A stretch of DNA of 58,828 nt from an uncultured Verrucomicrobiae bacterium (GTDB lineage: Bacteria; Verrucomicrobiota; Verrucomicrobiia; JADLBR01; CALLMV01). The stretch covers positions 1 to 58,828 of the forward strand of contig CALLMV010000004.1 of the NCBI GenBank assembly GCA_938005615.1, written 5' to 3'. Made by a program: the position numbers and the translations under genes. Of the stretch, positions 25,006 to 34,602 are shown in pieces (position 1 is the first letter of the stretch; each line of letters begins with the position of its first letter). The notes beneath the pieces are model-generated. The model saw nothing but the letters and a program-made list of their open reading frames with translations, ran no database searches and was not told where the DNA came from.

Positions 25006-27966
25006 TTATGTCGTAATGCCAAGTGCTCTGGCCAAGAAACGGCCGGTGTGGCTTGTGGGGCATGCGGCGATTTGTTCGGGTGTGCCGCAGCAGACGATCT
25101 GGCCACCGGCGTCGCCACCTTCGGGGCCGAGGTCAATGACCCAATCGGCGCACTTGATGACGTCGAGGTTGTGCTCGATGACAACGAGTGTGTTGCCGGC
25201 GTCGCGCAGTTGCATGAGCACGCGCACGAGCACTTCCACGTCGCCGAAGTGCAGACCGGTGGTGGGTTCGTCGAGGAGGTAGAGGGTGTTGCCGGAGGAT
25301 TTTTTGGCGAGCTCAGTGGCGAGTTTTACGCGCTGGGCTTCGCCGCCGGAGAGGGTGTCGGCCGGTTGGCCAAGGCGCAGGTAGCCGAGGCCGATTTGGG
25401 AGAGGGCGCGGATTTTGTCGCAGATGGCGGGCACGTTGCGGAAAAAGTCGCAGGCCTCATCAATCGTCATTTCTAAGATGTCGTTGATGTTGCGGCCGCG
25501 GTAAGTGACTTCGAGGGTTTCGCGGTTGAAGCGTTTGCCGCCACAAGTCTCGCAAGTGACGTAAACGTCGGGCAGGAAGTGCATGGGGATTTTGATAACG
25601 CCGTCGCCCTTGCAGGTTTCGCAGCGTCCGCCCTTGACGTTGAAGGAAAAACGCCCAGGGCCGTAGCCACGCACTTTGGCCATGGGCAGTGCGGCGAAGA
25701 GATCGCGGATCGCGGAGAATGCGCCGGTGTAGGTAGCGGGGTTGGATCGCGGGGAGTTGCCCAAGGGGGATTGGTCAATCTGGATGACTTTGCCGAGTAG
25801 TTCCAGGCCGTGGACGGCGTCGTGTGCGCCAGGGCGTTCTTTTGCTCCGTAAAAGTGACGGAAGAGGACGCGGGCCAGGATGTCGTTGACGAGGGTGGAT
25901 TTGCCAGAGCCGCTGACGCCGGTGACGACGTTGAGGCAGCCGAGGGGGAAGGAGACGTTGATGTTTTTGAGGTTGTTTTCGCGGGCACCGAGAATTTTGA
26001 GGGCAAGGCCATTGCCGGGGATGCGTTTTTTGGGTGTCCAGATGGTGAGGCGGCCGGAGAGGTATTTACCGGTAAGTGAGTTTTCGGATCGGAGGATATC
26101 GTCGAGTGTGCCTTGGGCAACGATCTGGCCGCCGCGGACGCCGGCGCCGGGGCCGATATCCACGATGTGGTCTGCGGCGCGGATGGTGTCTTCGTCGTGT
26201 TCAACGACGAGGACGGAGTTGCCCAGGTCGCGCAGGCCGCGAAGTGTGGCGATGAGGCGTTCATTGTCGCGCTGGTGCAGACCGATGGAGGGTTCATCGA
26301 GCACATAGAGCACGGAGGTAAGGCCGCTGCCGATTTGTGTGGCGAGGCGGATGCGCTGCATCTCGCCGCCGGAGAGGGTGCCGCTTTCGCGGTTGAGGCT
26401 TAGGTAGCCGAGGCCGACGTCGCGCAGGAAGCCAAGGCGTTTTTGGATTTCGGTGATGACTTCGCGTGCGGCAGCGGCACGTGCTCCTGAGGTGTCAATG
26501 CTTGCGAGGAAGTCGTGCGCAGCGGCGACAGAAAGTTCGCAGAACTGGTGGATGTTAAGGCCAGCTTTTTGGCCGTCTGCCGGGCGCGGCGAGCCGCCGA
26601 GGGTGACGGCGAGGATTTCGCGTTTGAGCCTCGCACCACCGCACTCGGTGCAGGGTTGGCGCGACATGTAGTTTTGGATTTTGCGGCGGGTGAATTCGCT
26701 TTCGGTCTCTTCGAGGAGGCGAGACATTTGCGGGATGACGCCCTCGAAGGGCTTTTTGACTTTGCGCGTGGCTCCGGCGTGAGTGTAGGTAAATTCAATC
26801 GACTCATCGCTGCCGTGGAGGATGGCGCGGCGCACGTTCTCAGGGCACTCTTGCCACGGTGTTTCGGGATCGAGTTTGTAGTGGCGGGCGACAGCACGCA
26901 GCAGGCTCTTGTAGTAGGCAACGAGGCGTTTGCCGCCACGACGCCAGGGGGCGATAGCTCCGCCTGCGAGCGGGCGAGAGGGATCTGGCACGATGAGAGT
27001 CTCATCCAACACGAGCATAGTGCCCAGGCCATGGCAGCGCGGGCAGGCACCCAGCGGGCTGTTGAAGGAGAAGTGGCGTGGGGTGAGGTCGGCAAACTGA
27101 TCGCCTGTTTCGGGGTCGAAGTTGAGGTTGCTCCAGGAACGCTCTTGCCAGGGCTCAGAGGCTCGGCTCTGGTGCAGGGCGATGAGGATTCCGTTACCTC
27201 GTTTAAGAGCAAGTTCTGCCGATTCACTGAGACGTGAGCGGATGTCGGGCGCGATGGTGAGGCGGTCAATGACGGCTTCGATGGTGTGGGGGCGTTCTTT
27301 GTCGAGTTTGGGAGGATTTTCGAGGTCAACAATCTGCCCGTCTATGCGTGCGCGGACGTAGCCATCGCGGCGGAGTCGCTCAATGGTGTCGCGGTGCTGG
27401 CCTGGCTCTTCGCGCACAACGGGGGCGAGGAGAACGAGCTTGGTGCCTTCAGGCACGCGAAGAATATCTTCGACAATCTCCGGGAGCGAAAGCCGCCGAA
27501 GAGGTTTGCCCGTGCGTGGGTGATGCGGCACGCCGAGCGCGGAGTAGAGCACGCGGAGATGGTCGTAAATCTCAGTGACGGTGGCCACCGTGGAGCGAGG
27601 GCTGGGTGCGGAGCTGCGCTGCTCAATGGCTATGGCGGGCGAGAGTCCGCTAATCGAATCTACGTCGGGCTTTTGTAGCTGGTCGAGCAACGCACGAGCT
27701 TGTGAGGAGAGGCTCTCCATATAACGGCGCTGGCCTTCGGCAAAGATAGTGTCGAAGACGAGGGAGCTTTTGCCGGAGCCGGAGAGGCCAGTGAAGACAA
27801 CGAGTTTGTTGCGCGGAATGGAGAGGGAGATGTTTTTCAGGTTGTGCTGGCGTGCGCCGCAAATCTTAATGCGGTTGTTATCGCTTCCGTTGTCGCTGTA
27901 TGCGCCGGGTGTGCTCATGCCAAACGATGATGTTTGTGGGTTGCGCGGCGAGGCGTCAACCGGCAA
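25006..27966 (-). CDS. uvrA: UvrABC excinuclease subunit A
   Basis: This is the damage-recognition ATPase of nucleotide excision repair. The 986-residue protein has two ABC modules: Walker [24 protein letters not shown] (residue ~60) with [16 protein letters not shown], and [15 protein letters not shown] with [15 protein letters not shown]. The DNA-binding zinc module is complete in the second half (CETCKGDG, then [11 protein letters not shown]). In the first half only one Cys pair remains ([10 protein letters not shown]308 and C311). The position of the partner pair reads FDPETG. ATG 27918 ([11 protein letters not shown]) is an alternative start. It lies 20 bp downstream of the MsbA-like exporter on the same strand. 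Confidence 0.96.
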   Translation of the reverse strand: MPVDASPRNPQTSSFGMSTPGAYSDNGSDNNRIKICGARQHNLKNISLSIPRNKLVVFTGLSGSGKSSLVFDTIFAEGQRRYMESLSSQARALLDQLQKPDVDSISGLSPAIAIEQRSSAPSPRSTVATVTEIYDHLRVLYSALGVPHHPRTGKPLRRLSLPEIVEDILRVPEGTKLVLLAPVVREEPGQHRDTIERLRRDGYVRARIDGQIVDLENPPKLDKERPHTIEAVIDRLTIAPDIRSRLSESAELALKRGNGILIALHQSRASEPWQERSWSNLNFDPETGDQFADLTPRHFSFNSPLGACPRCHGLGTMLVLDETLIVPDPSRPLAGGAIAPWRRGGKRLVAYYKSLLRAVARHYKLDPETPWQECPENVRRAILHGSDESIEFTYTHAGATRKVKKPFEGVIPQMSRLLEETESEFTRRKIQNYMSRQPCTECGGARLKREILAVTLGGSPRPADGQKAGLNIHQFCELSVAAAHDFLASIDTSGARAAAAREVITEIQKRLGFLRDVGLGYLSLNRESGTLSGGEMQRIRLATQIGSGLTSVLYVLDEPSIGLHQRDNERLIATLRGLRDLGNSVLVVEHDEDTIRAADHIVDIGPGAGVRGGQIVAQGTLDDILRSENSLTGKYLSGRLTIWTPKKRIPGNGLALKILGARENNLKNINVSFPLGCLNVVTGVSGSGKSTLVNDILARVLFRHFYGAKERPGAHDAVHGLELLGKVIQIDQSPLGNSPRSNPATYTGAFSAIRDLFAALPMAKVRGYGPGRFSFNVKGGRCETCKGDGVIKIPMHFLPDVYVTCETCGGKRFNRETLEVTYRGRNINDILEMTIDEACDFFRNVPAICDKIRALSQIGLGYLRLGQPADTLSGGEAQRVKLATELAKKSSGNTLYLLDEPTTGLHFGDVEVLVRVLMQLRDAGNTLVVIEHNLDVIKCADWVIDLGPEGGDAGGQIVCCGTPEQIAACPTSHTGRFLARALGITT

Positions 27967-27986
27967 GGCAGCAAAATTTTAACAGC

Positions 27987-30005
27987 TCATCCGAACTGCA
28001 GTTCGCACAACCGGCGATACACCTCACAAGTGCGAAGAAGTTCTTCGTGACGCCCGCAAGAAACGAGACGGCCTTCTTGCATCACGAGAATAGCATGCGC
28101 GTTTTGCACGGTGGCCAAGCGGTGGGCGATGGCAATGACAGTGCGGCCCTCGCTAAACTCGGTAACGGCTTGTTGCACGTAGGCGGCGCTTTCGGCATCG
28201 AGTGCGCTCGTAGCTTCGTCGAGAAGGAGGATCGGGGCGTCCTTGAGGAATGCACGGGCGAGGCTGATGCGCTGAGCCTGACCGCCAGAAAGCTTAGCAC
28301 CCTTGGTACCGACTTGAGTGTCGTAGCCTTTGCGGAGTTGTTCGATGAATTCGTGAGCATGGGCGCGCTTTGCCGCGGCGATCACTTCTTCGCGTGTGGC
28401 CGAAGGACGACCGTAGAGGATGTTGGCGTAAATTGTATCGTGGAAGAGGAAGACATCCTGCGAGACGACGCCGATTTGGTTGCGAAGCCACTTCGGATCC
28501 AGCGTGGTTAACGGGCGGCCATCAAGGCGCACCACACCCGCCGTGGGATCATAAAACCGCAGGATGAGTGAGAAGATGGAGGACTTCCCCGCGCCGCTGC
28601 GACCGACAAGGGCATAGTGTTTACCTGGCTCAAAGGTGAAGGTGAAATCCGACAAGGCAGCAGGTTTCTTCGGTTGTTTTTCCTGCTCTTTTTCGACGGG
28701 CAACTCCTCTTCGTCTTCTTCGCCGGCCCAGGCATCTACGCCTTGAGCGTCTTCATCGTTTTGCTGGTTTTTGAGTTTCTGAATTTTTTCGTTGATGCGC
28801 TTAAGAAATTCTGGACGGGAATCGGTGAGAGTGACGCGCGCCACTTTGGCATAATCAAGGCTGACGCGATCAAACTCGATTCTTCCTGCGGCCTGTCCTA
28901 TGGCGTAAGCATTTTCTGCACGCGGCATCGGATCGGGGGTATCCAGAAATTGGAACAGAGCTTCGAGGGCCACGCCGGAGCGTTGGGCCTGCATGTAAAC
29001 GCGGCTCAGTTGTTTGAGAGGCGGATACATCAAGTAGAGACCAGCCGCAAATGCTAGCAAGGTTTCTTCAGGGATTTTGTTATAAATGCCGTAAACCAGG
29101 GCTGCAGCAAAACCGAAGGAGGCCATCACCTCAACGGTCGGGCTGACAGATTCAATGAGTTTTCTTGTTTGTAGAACTCTGTGCATTTCTTTCTGTGCGG
29201 CGGCTTTGAATCGTGTGGTTTCCTCCTCTTCGCGGGCGAAGCTTTTGACTTCCCGGACGCCGGAAAGATTTTCGGCAAGCACAGTCATGGTGCCGAGCTG
29301 TTCGCGCTCCTCGGCCTTGCTGAAATTTCTCAACATCGAAGTGAAGATCAGCACTGGAGCCAAGCCCAGCGGTAGGAAGACCAGTGCGACAAGTGCCAGC
29401 TCCGAGTTGACGTAAAAAAGCCCGGCCGCGAGGCCAATCACCGTGACCGGCTGGCGGAAAATATCGTTGATGAGGGTGAGGGCTTTCTGCTGGAGAATCT
29501 TTGGACGCATCGCGATCATTTGATTCAGAAAACCGGGTTTCACCTGGTGAAAAAATCCCAGCGGAAATTGCTGCATGTGCTCAAAGAGCCGGATGCGTAA
29601 ATCGCAAAGCAATTTGAACCCGACTGAGGAAATGAGGTAGGAGTTTGCAAAGCCCAAAATGCCACGGATGAGAAAGTATCCAGGAATGGCTAACGAAACG
29701 AGGATCAGCTCCCACAGAGGAAGCTCACTTCCGGTCTCACGCATCCAGCCCACACCTTTTTTGATGCCCACGACGAGCACCGGTGCCCACGCGCCAAAGA
29801 GCACGCCAAAGATGATGCCCGCCACCCAGGGGACCATGTGTGGCTTGAGGAATATGCCGAGGCGCTTGTAATAATGTAACGCGGACCGGAGCATCGCGTA
29901 GTTGTCGAGAAACACAATGAGGATTCTCGTGAAGATCGAGGGTTTGCGTACCTTTGAGCTCAGATTAGCTGTTGCGGGCTGGATGACTTCCTGTACTACT
30001 GCCAC
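27987..30005 (-). CDS. msbA: MsbA-like lipid exporter ABC transporter with charged insert
   Basis: This is a half-transporter (membrane domain plus ATPase, works as a dimer) that flips lipid A or phospholipid across the inner membrane. Residues ~55-345 form the six-helix exporter domain. The ATPase has Walker A GRSGAGKSS, signature LSGGQAQRISLARAFL, Walker B ILLLDEATSALD and the H-loop in IAIAHRLATVQ. Between the A-loop tyrosine region (VSLDY) and Walker A lies a ~63-residue insert (386-448), rich in Lys, Glu and Asp (KKIQKLKNQQNDEDAQG, GEEDEEELPVEKEQEKQPKK). The usual length is about 580-600, and the insert plus a long N terminus accounts for 672. A heptosyltransferase elsewhere in the window fits an LPS-making cell. 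Confidence 0.82.
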   Translation of the reverse strand: MAVVQEVIQPATANLSSKVRKPSIFTRILIVFLDNYAMLRSALHYYKRLGIFLKPHMVPWVAGIIFGVLFGAWAPVLVVGIKKGVGWMRETGSELPLWELILVSLAIPGYFLIRGILGFANSYLISSVGFKLLCDLRIRLFEHMQQFPLGFFHQVKPGFLNQMIAMRPKILQQKALTLINDIFRQPVTVIGLAAGLFYVNSELALVALVFLPLGLAPVLIFTSMLRNFSKAEEREQLGTMTVLAENLSGVREVKSFAREEEETTRFKAAAQKEMHRVLQTRKLIESVSPTVEVMASFGFAAALVYGIYNKIPEETLLAFAAGLYLMYPPLKQLSRVYMQAQRSGVALEALFQFLDTPDPMPRAENAYAIGQAAGRIEFDRVSLDYAKVARVTLTDSRPEFLKRINEKIQKLKNQQNDEDAQGVDAWAGEEDEEELPVEKEQEKQPKKPAALSDFTFTFEPGKHYALVGRSGAGKSSIFSLILRFYDPTAGVVRLDGRPLTTLDPKWLRNQIGVVSQDVFLFHDTIYANILYGRPSATREEVIAAAKRAHAHEFIEQLRKGYDTQVGTKGAKLSGGQAQRISLARAFLKDAPILLLDEATSALDAESAAYVQQAVTEFSEGRTVIAIAHRLATVQNAHAILVMQEGRLVSCGRHEELLRTCEVYRRLCELQFG

Positions 30006-30083
30006 GATCTTTCGTTACGTCGCGCTGGCGCGAAAATCAAGTCGGGGTCTTATTTCTGTGCCCTCTATATCAGTCAAGATTTA

Positions 30084-30602
30084 TTATCGTTCTTGGTGCT
30101 CATTTTCCTGTGGCTCAGCTGCCCTTTCAGGGCCTGTGGGCACGCTGGTATCAGATGATGAATCGTGAGATTTGATAAGGATTTGACCAGTGGGGTCGAT
30201 ACTGACTTCCTCGCCTTTGGTGTTTCGGAAAATTATCCGCCCTTTGTTTGCTTCGGCGATGCTTATTGTGTATAATTCATCCGTCTCTTTGATTCTGATC
30301 GTGTAAGTACCATCTTGCGGGTTTTCACCAACCCACTCTACTCCAGGATTGAGGCTGACGGCGGCTTTTATAGGATTGTTCTCAGCCTCTTTGAGGAAAT
30401 CCTGGATGCTCTGTCCTTCGAGCACATTTTTTTCCACATATTTTACTCCTTCTTTGAAGCTGAAGTAAGCGAACACTATTCCTCCAATTGTCAGCAAAAC
30501 TATCACGCCTGCGCAACCAAGTGAAAGGGCAAGGCAGTTGTTGCCCTTTTTAGTGGGGCTCGCGGTACTTTGAGGAATTTCTTGAGGAGTTGGGTTAGAC
30601 AC
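30084..30602 (-). CDS. Membrane-anchored hypothetical protein
   Basis: This 172-residue protein has a short Pro/Thr/Ser cytoplasmic start and one transmembrane helix (CLALSLGCAGVIVLLTIGGI, about residues 23-45). A soluble domain rich in beta strands follows (GTYTIRIKETDELYTISIAEANKG, GRIIFRNTKGEEVSIDPTGQ), then a hydrophilic tail. I recognise no family. It is co-oriented with clpS and the DUF2017-like gene upstream (52 bp) and with msbA downstream (78 bp). Confidence 0.6.
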   Translation of the reverse strand: MSNPTPQEIPQSTASPTKKGNNCLALSLGCAGVIVLLTIGGIVFAYFSFKEGVKYVEKNVLEGQSIQDFLKEAENNPIKAAVSLNPGVEWVGENPQDGTYTIRIKETDELYTISIAEANKGRIIFRNTKGEEVSIDPTGQILIKSHDSSSDTSVPTGPERAAEPQENEHQER

Positions 30603-30654
30603 AGTCAGAGAAATGAAGGCTGCTGTGATAGAATTACAAGGATTAAAAATTAGA

Positions 30655-31161
30655 CTAAGAGACAGTAGTCCCGGTATCCTCTGCCATTAGGGCACCAGTG
30701 ATCCAAGCAACGAGATGTCCACAAATCTCAAAAACCAATCGAACAGCACGAAGGTCCTCTGGATAGGCCCAGAGATTAGCATCCTCCAAGGCAGGTTCTT
30801 CTATTTCATCCGGGCATCCCATGAGGTGCCAAGCCTGCATACGCAGATCATTGATACACTGCAGAAGCCCGTGCGCCCGCTCCTCATCCAAACGCAGCTC
30901 TATCGCGCCACGGTTTCCGGTAGGCATCGGATCAAGAGAGCGGAACAAAGCGTTGCGTTCCTTATGTGCTTCGCAGCGCGCATCCTCAAGCCATTGAGAA
31001 GTTTCTTCGTCGGGAGCATTTTTTTTTCCACGTAGCAGGTCCGGAACAAATGAGCTACCGTGTTTTTCACGCAACCAGTCCCAGAACGGTGCGACCTCGC
31101 AGGAAAAACGAACACGGATGCCACCGCCAGGCAAGGGTTCGGATTTGATCCAGTGAGCCAT
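30655..31161 (-). CDS. DUF2017-like protein encoded next to clpS
   Basis: This is a 168-residue soluble protein, mainly helical and acidic. Its start is one base from the clpS stop, so the two are translated from one message. Size, acidity and the position directly downstream of clpS resemble DUF2017 proteins, known mostly from actinobacteria. The match is by context and general character, not by a firm motif. A role in adapting Clp protease substrates is a reasonable guess only. RLDEERAHGLLQCINDLRMQAWHLMG and LVFEICGHLVAWITGALMAED are its most ordered-looking stretches. Confidence 0.5.
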   Translation of the reverse strand: MAHWIKSEPLPGGGIRVRFSCEVAPFWDWLREKHGSSFVPDLLRGKKNAPDEETSQWLEDARCEAHKERNALFRSLDPMPTGNRGAIELRLDEERAHGLLQCINDLRMQAWHLMGCPDEIEEPALEDANLWAYPEDLRAVRLVFEICGHLVAWITGALMAEDTGTTVS

Positions 31162-31162
31162 G

Positions 31163-31456
31163 TTAATCAGCAGATTCTAGAGTCGCAGTGAGGCCGTAGT
31201 TTTGGAGTTGATGTACGTAGTGTTCTGCCTTTTCACGATTTTCACGGGTTACAATGCTACGCCCTTTTTGATGGACTTCGAGCATATGTTTTTCAGCTTT
31301 GGCACGCGGCCATCCAAAGACTTTCTGAAAAATCAATGTTACGTAATTCATGAGATTGACAGGATCATTCCACACGATAACAAACCAGCCTGGTTCGCGC
31401 TTTTCGACCGCTTTTTCTAGAATGGCTGGCTCATGGGTTGTCGTGTTCTGATTCAT
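31163..31456 (-). CDS. clpS: ATP-dependent Clp protease adaptor ClpS
   Basis: ClpS delivers N-end-rule substrates to the ClpA/ClpC-ClpP protease. The 97-residue form from ATG 31456 (MNQNTTTHEPAILEKA) has a flexible N terminus and the conserved core WFVIVWNDPVNLMNYVTLIFQKVFGWPRAKAEKHMLEVHQKGRSIV. That core includes the N-D-P and hydrophobic-pocket residues that hold the N-degron. A longer frame from 31507 adds 17 residues not found in the family. It is followed after one base by the DUF2017-like gene. No clpA is in the window. Confidence 0.92.
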   Translation of the reverse strand: MNQNTTTHEPAILEKAVEKREPGWFVIVWNDPVNLMNYVTLIFQKVFGWPRAKAEKHMLEVHQKGRSIVTRENREKAEHYVHQLQNYGLTATLESAD

Positions 31457-31524
31457 GCGGATACAGTTTAAAGATAGCTTCTCGCAGGAAGTCAGGCAAG
31501 CCAGCACTTGGCTGACAACAAAGA

Positions 31525-32334
31525 TTAGAAGTAATACTTCAGACCCATCACGATCAGATGTTGCAGATAAACATCACCGAAATTTTGCCGGTTAAAGTGA
31601 GCCAACGGTTTGTACTCTGCAAAAATTCCCCAGTTCTGCTTTTCTCCCATCAAGTACTCCACACCTGCAATGCCTTGAACAGCAGGCACAAGCCCTCCGT
31701 CTTTAGGAAGTACAAGTGTTTCCTTGCCACGGTTCAACCTCATCCAAAGCCCATGTTGTTCCACTTTTGCAACACCACCGCCTACGCCAACATAAGGCCT
31801 GAATCGACCCATTTGCGCACGCAGAATCAGATTCCCCATAACGTGAATTGATGTGATTTGACCGCCCGTGTTTGCATCGAATCGCGAGTCGTCCAAGATG
31901 CCAGGATACGTCAAACCACGCTTAGCAAGCCATTCGCGAGAGCGGGGTGTAAGTTTTTTAAAACCATTTTCTCCGCGGAAAGGGACTGAACCGTAAAAAG
32001 ATTCAATTTCTAATGCAGGCTCTAACCCTGTTCCTGTATACCAAACATGTCCTGCTTTGATGCCAGCTAACCAACCTATCTGGCTAGATTGTTCAAAGTA
32101 AGTTTTACTAGGACCATATGTGGCTGGAGATGGATCTAATTCATTGCCGCTTTGTGCCGCGTTTAAACCTCCAAATGCGGAAATGTAGAACCTGTTTCGC
32201 AGAGAATCTGGTTCATTTTGAATCTGCACAACACCTGGTGAACGATCGCCCTCCCAAAGTACTGAGGACTGTTGTGCAAAAGCTGTTATATTTGAAATTA
32301 CAATCGCAAATAATAGCAAGCAGAGCTTAGCCAT
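31525..32334 (-). CDS. Outer-membrane beta-barrel protein
   Basis: This 269-residue protein has a signal peptide (MAKLCLLLFAIVISNITAFA). Its mature part has alternating hydrophobic/polar strands and Gly/aromatic residues (FYISAFGGLNAAQSG, IGWLAGIKAGHVWYTGTGLEPALEIESFYG, RPYVGVGGGVAKVEQ, NWGIFAEYKPLAHF). It ends in VMGLKYYF, a classical BAM-recognition C terminus with terminal Phe. This is the pattern of small eight-stranded OmpA/OmpW-like barrels. Substrate or function is unknown. It lies between the Rrf2 regulator (89 bp upstream) and clpS. Confidence 0.75.
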   Translation of the reverse strand: MAKLCLLLFAIVISNITAFAQQSSVLWEGDRSPGVVQIQNEPDSLRNRFYISAFGGLNAAQSGNELDPSPATYGPSKTYFEQSSQIGWLAGIKAGHVWYTGTGLEPALEIESFYGSVPFRGENGFKKLTPRSREWLAKRGLTYPGILDDSRFDANTGGQITSIHVMGNLILRAQMGRFRPYVGVGGGVAKVEQHGLWMRLNRGKETLVLPKDGGLVPAVQGIAGVEYLMGEKQNWGIFAEYKPLAHFNRQNFGDVYLQHLIVMGLKYYF

Positions 32335-32423
32335 AAGTTATTTATATCATTAAAAACTTAACTATCAAGATAATTTTAAATTTATTATAAGAGAATGTTT
32401 TTGCGAATTATTTTGCAGAATGC

Positions 32424-32945
32424 TCAGATTTCATATACGCCCAAATTAGGGTCAGAGCAGGAATCTTTCTGTAAAAATTTGTCATCAAAAGGCTGTTTTT
32501 TCTGACTAGCGGAGCAGTTTTGGAGGAACTCGCGCGCCATCATTTCCAGGGAAGTTTTATCCACGATATCGTTGACCGCATCACGTACCTTGAGCATGGT
32601 GTTACGAAGTGCACACAGTGCTTCATCTGGGCACGTACACTTTTCGTAAGCTGTGCGGCTCACGCATGCAATAGGTGCAAGAGATCCGTCAATCAGCCTG
32701 AAAATTTCACCAAGGAAAACGCTGTCAGCGGGCTTGGCTAGTCGATACCCTCCTGCTTTACCGCGTCGGCTCAACACAAGACCAGCTTCGCGCAGTTGCA
32801 TGAAAATTTGCTCAAGGAAGGGGATCGGTATTGTTTCAATTTGCGCGATTTCTGAAATTCGAACTACGCTTCGTCCGATCTTTTGTGCAACAGCCAACAA
32901 CACAAGGGCACGCACCGCATATTCCGAGCGTTTAGAGAACTTCAC
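32424..32945 (-). CDS. Rrf2-family transcriptional regulator with possible Fe-S cysteines
   Basis: This is a 173-residue winged-helix DNA-binding protein. The N-terminal part is typical of Rrf2 (MKFSKRSEYAVRALVLLA, then IPFLEQIFMQLREAGLVLSRRGKAGGYRLA). Four cysteines sit in the sensor loop: C94, C103, C105 and C111 (PIACVSRTAYEKCTCPDEALC). IscR and NsrR use three cysteines in this region to hold an Fe-S cluster, so a cluster is likely but the spacing differs. Possible targets are its own operon and the downstream outer-membrane protein gene. It is divergent from the HerA-like ATPase. Confidence 0.85.
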   Translation of the reverse strand: MKFSKRSEYAVRALVLLAVAQKIGRSVVRISEIAQIETIPIPFLEQIFMQLREAGLVLSRRGKAGGYRLAKPADSVFLGEIFRLIDGSLAPIACVSRTAYEKCTCPDEALCALRNTMLKVRDAVNDIVDKTSLEMMAREFLQNCSASQKKQPFDDKFLQKDSCSDPNLGVYEI

Positions 32946-33037
32946 AATTTTAAAATAACAGAATTAAAACAGCAACACAGACAATTCTGCTGCCGGTTTG
33001 TCTGGCCAATGCTCTGCTAAACACTCTAGTTTTACGC

Positions 33038-34552
33038 ATGAACATTGATCCGATCCTCATCGGCCGCGATCATGCGGGCGAACAGGTGCATCTGCTGCCC
33101 GCCATGGCGAACCGCCACGGCCTCATCAGCGGCGCCACCGGCACGGGCAAAACCGTGACACTGCAAACACTCGCCGAGGCGTTCTCACGGCGCGGAGTCA
33201 GTGTCTTCACCGCTGATGTGAAGGGCGACCTTGCCGGCATCGACCGCCCTGGTGGCGGTAACGCACGAATTGAGCAACGTCGCAGCGAAATGGGGCTAAA
33301 CACGGCGCCCTACAGCGGGGCACCAACTGTGTTTTGGGCCCTGGAGGGCGGCGGCGGCCACCCGATCCGAACGACTGTCTCCGAAATGGGTCCGCTCTTG
33401 CTGGCCCGCCTGATGGAGCTAAGCGATGCGCAGACGGATGTTTTGCGCTTGATATTCAAAACTGCTGACGATCGCGGCCTTCTGCTTTTGGATATGAAGG
33501 ACCTGCTGGCACTTCTCGGCTGGATGGAGGATAACGAAAAAGAACTTCGCACCGAGATCGGCGGCTTCACTCGGCAGACTGCGGCAGCACTTCGCAGGCG
33601 ACTCGTGGTGCTCGGCGAACAGGGCGGGGAAAAACTATTCGGCGAACCGGCTCTCGATGTGCGTGAACTCGTGCGGCAGGACCTCTCTGGCAACGGCCTC
33701 GTGCATGTGTTGGACGCACGTTCACTGATGACTAACCCCGCGCATTACGCCACGTTCATGCTTTGGCTCATGTCGGAACTCTTTGAGAAATTCGAGGAAT
33801 CCGGCGATCTGCCGGCTCCAAAAATGGTGTTTTTCTTTGATGAGGCGCACCTGCTTTTTCGAGAGGCGCCTCCGGCTCTGGTGCGGCAAATTGAGCAGGT
33901 GGTTCGGCTCATCCGCTCCAAGGGCATCGGTATATTCTTTGTCACGCAAAGCCCCACAGACATCCCGGATTCTGTGCTCAGCCAGTTGGGCAACAGAATT
34001 CAACACGCACTACGCGCCTTCAGCGTCAAAGATCAAAAATCTGTGCGCGCCGCTGCGGAAACTTTCCCCATCAATCCGGAGCTGGACCTCAGCCGCGTGA
34101 TCCTGGAACTCGCCGTAGGCGAAGCTCTCGTGAGCTGCCTCGACGCCAAAGGCCAGCCGCAAATCACAAAGCGCGTGCTGATCGCTCCACCCGCTTCACG
34201 ACTGGGTCCGCTGAGTGATGATGAGCGTCGTGAACAAATCCGCCGCTCCCCTTACGGCACACAGTTCGATACGCCCCTGGATCGCGAATCGGCTTACGAA
34301 GTGCTCAAAAAATCTGCCGGTCAACAACTGCAAAATTCAGGCACGCCGCCACCGCTTCCTCCAAGTGCTGGAAGTTCCGCAAGGCCGACACCTGCCGCCG
34401 CATCACCAAGGCCTGCCTCGGCAGGCACCGGGCGTCGCTCCGACACCTTCGTCGAGGCTCTCGGCAAATCCGTGGTTCGCACTGTGGGCACCGGGCTGGG
34501 CCGTGAAATCCTGCGCGGCATCCTCGGCGGAATGATGCGTGGTAAAAAGTAG
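33038..34552 (+). CDS. HerA-like ATPase (DUF853/YjgR family)
   Basis: This is a 504-residue P-loop ATPase of the HerA/FtsK group. Walker A is ISGATGTGKTVTLQTLAEAFS near residue 32. It is followed by VFTADVKGDLAGI, Walker B-like MVFFFDEAHLLFREAP, and a sensor segment GIGIFFVTQSPTDIPDSVLSQLGNRIQHALRAF. The last ~80 residues are Pro/Ala/Ser-rich and lead into a basic glycine-rich tail. Family members are soluble and of unknown cellular role, and DNA translocation is inferred from HerA relatives. It stands alone, with the broken amine oxidase gene starting 50 bp downstream. Confidence 0.88.
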   Translation: MNIDPILIGRDHAGEQVHLLPAMANRHGLISGATGTGKTVTLQTLAEAFSRRGVSVFTADVKGDLAGIDRPGGGNARIEQRRSEMGLNTAPYSGAPTVFWALEGGGGHPIRTTVSEMGPLLLARLMELSDAQTDVLRLIFKTADDRGLLLLDMKDLLALLGWMEDNEKELRTEIGGFTRQTAAALRRRLVVLGEQGGEKLFGEPALDVRELVRQDLSGNGLVHVLDARSLMTNPAHYATFMLWLMSELFEKFEESGDLPAPKMVFFFDEAHLLFREAPPALVRQIEQVVRLIRSKGIGIFFVTQSPTDIPDSVLSQLGNRIQHALRAFSVKDQKSVRAAAETFPINPELDLSRVILELAVGEALVSCLDAKGQPQITKRVLIAPPASRLGPLSDDERREQIRRSPYGTQFDTPLDRESAYEVLKKSAGQQLQNSGTPPPLPPSAGSSARPTPAAASPRPASAGTGRRSDTFVEALGKSVVRTVGTGLGREILRGILGGMMRGKK

Positions 34553-34602
34553 CATTCCAAAAAACCAAATACACGGCACTTTATCTGCAAAGCACTCTAG
34601 GT

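Noticed and set aside
26515-27237. 240-codon open frame opposite uvrA
   Set aside because: Antisense artefact of a GC-rich gene; several such frames occur throughout uvrA.
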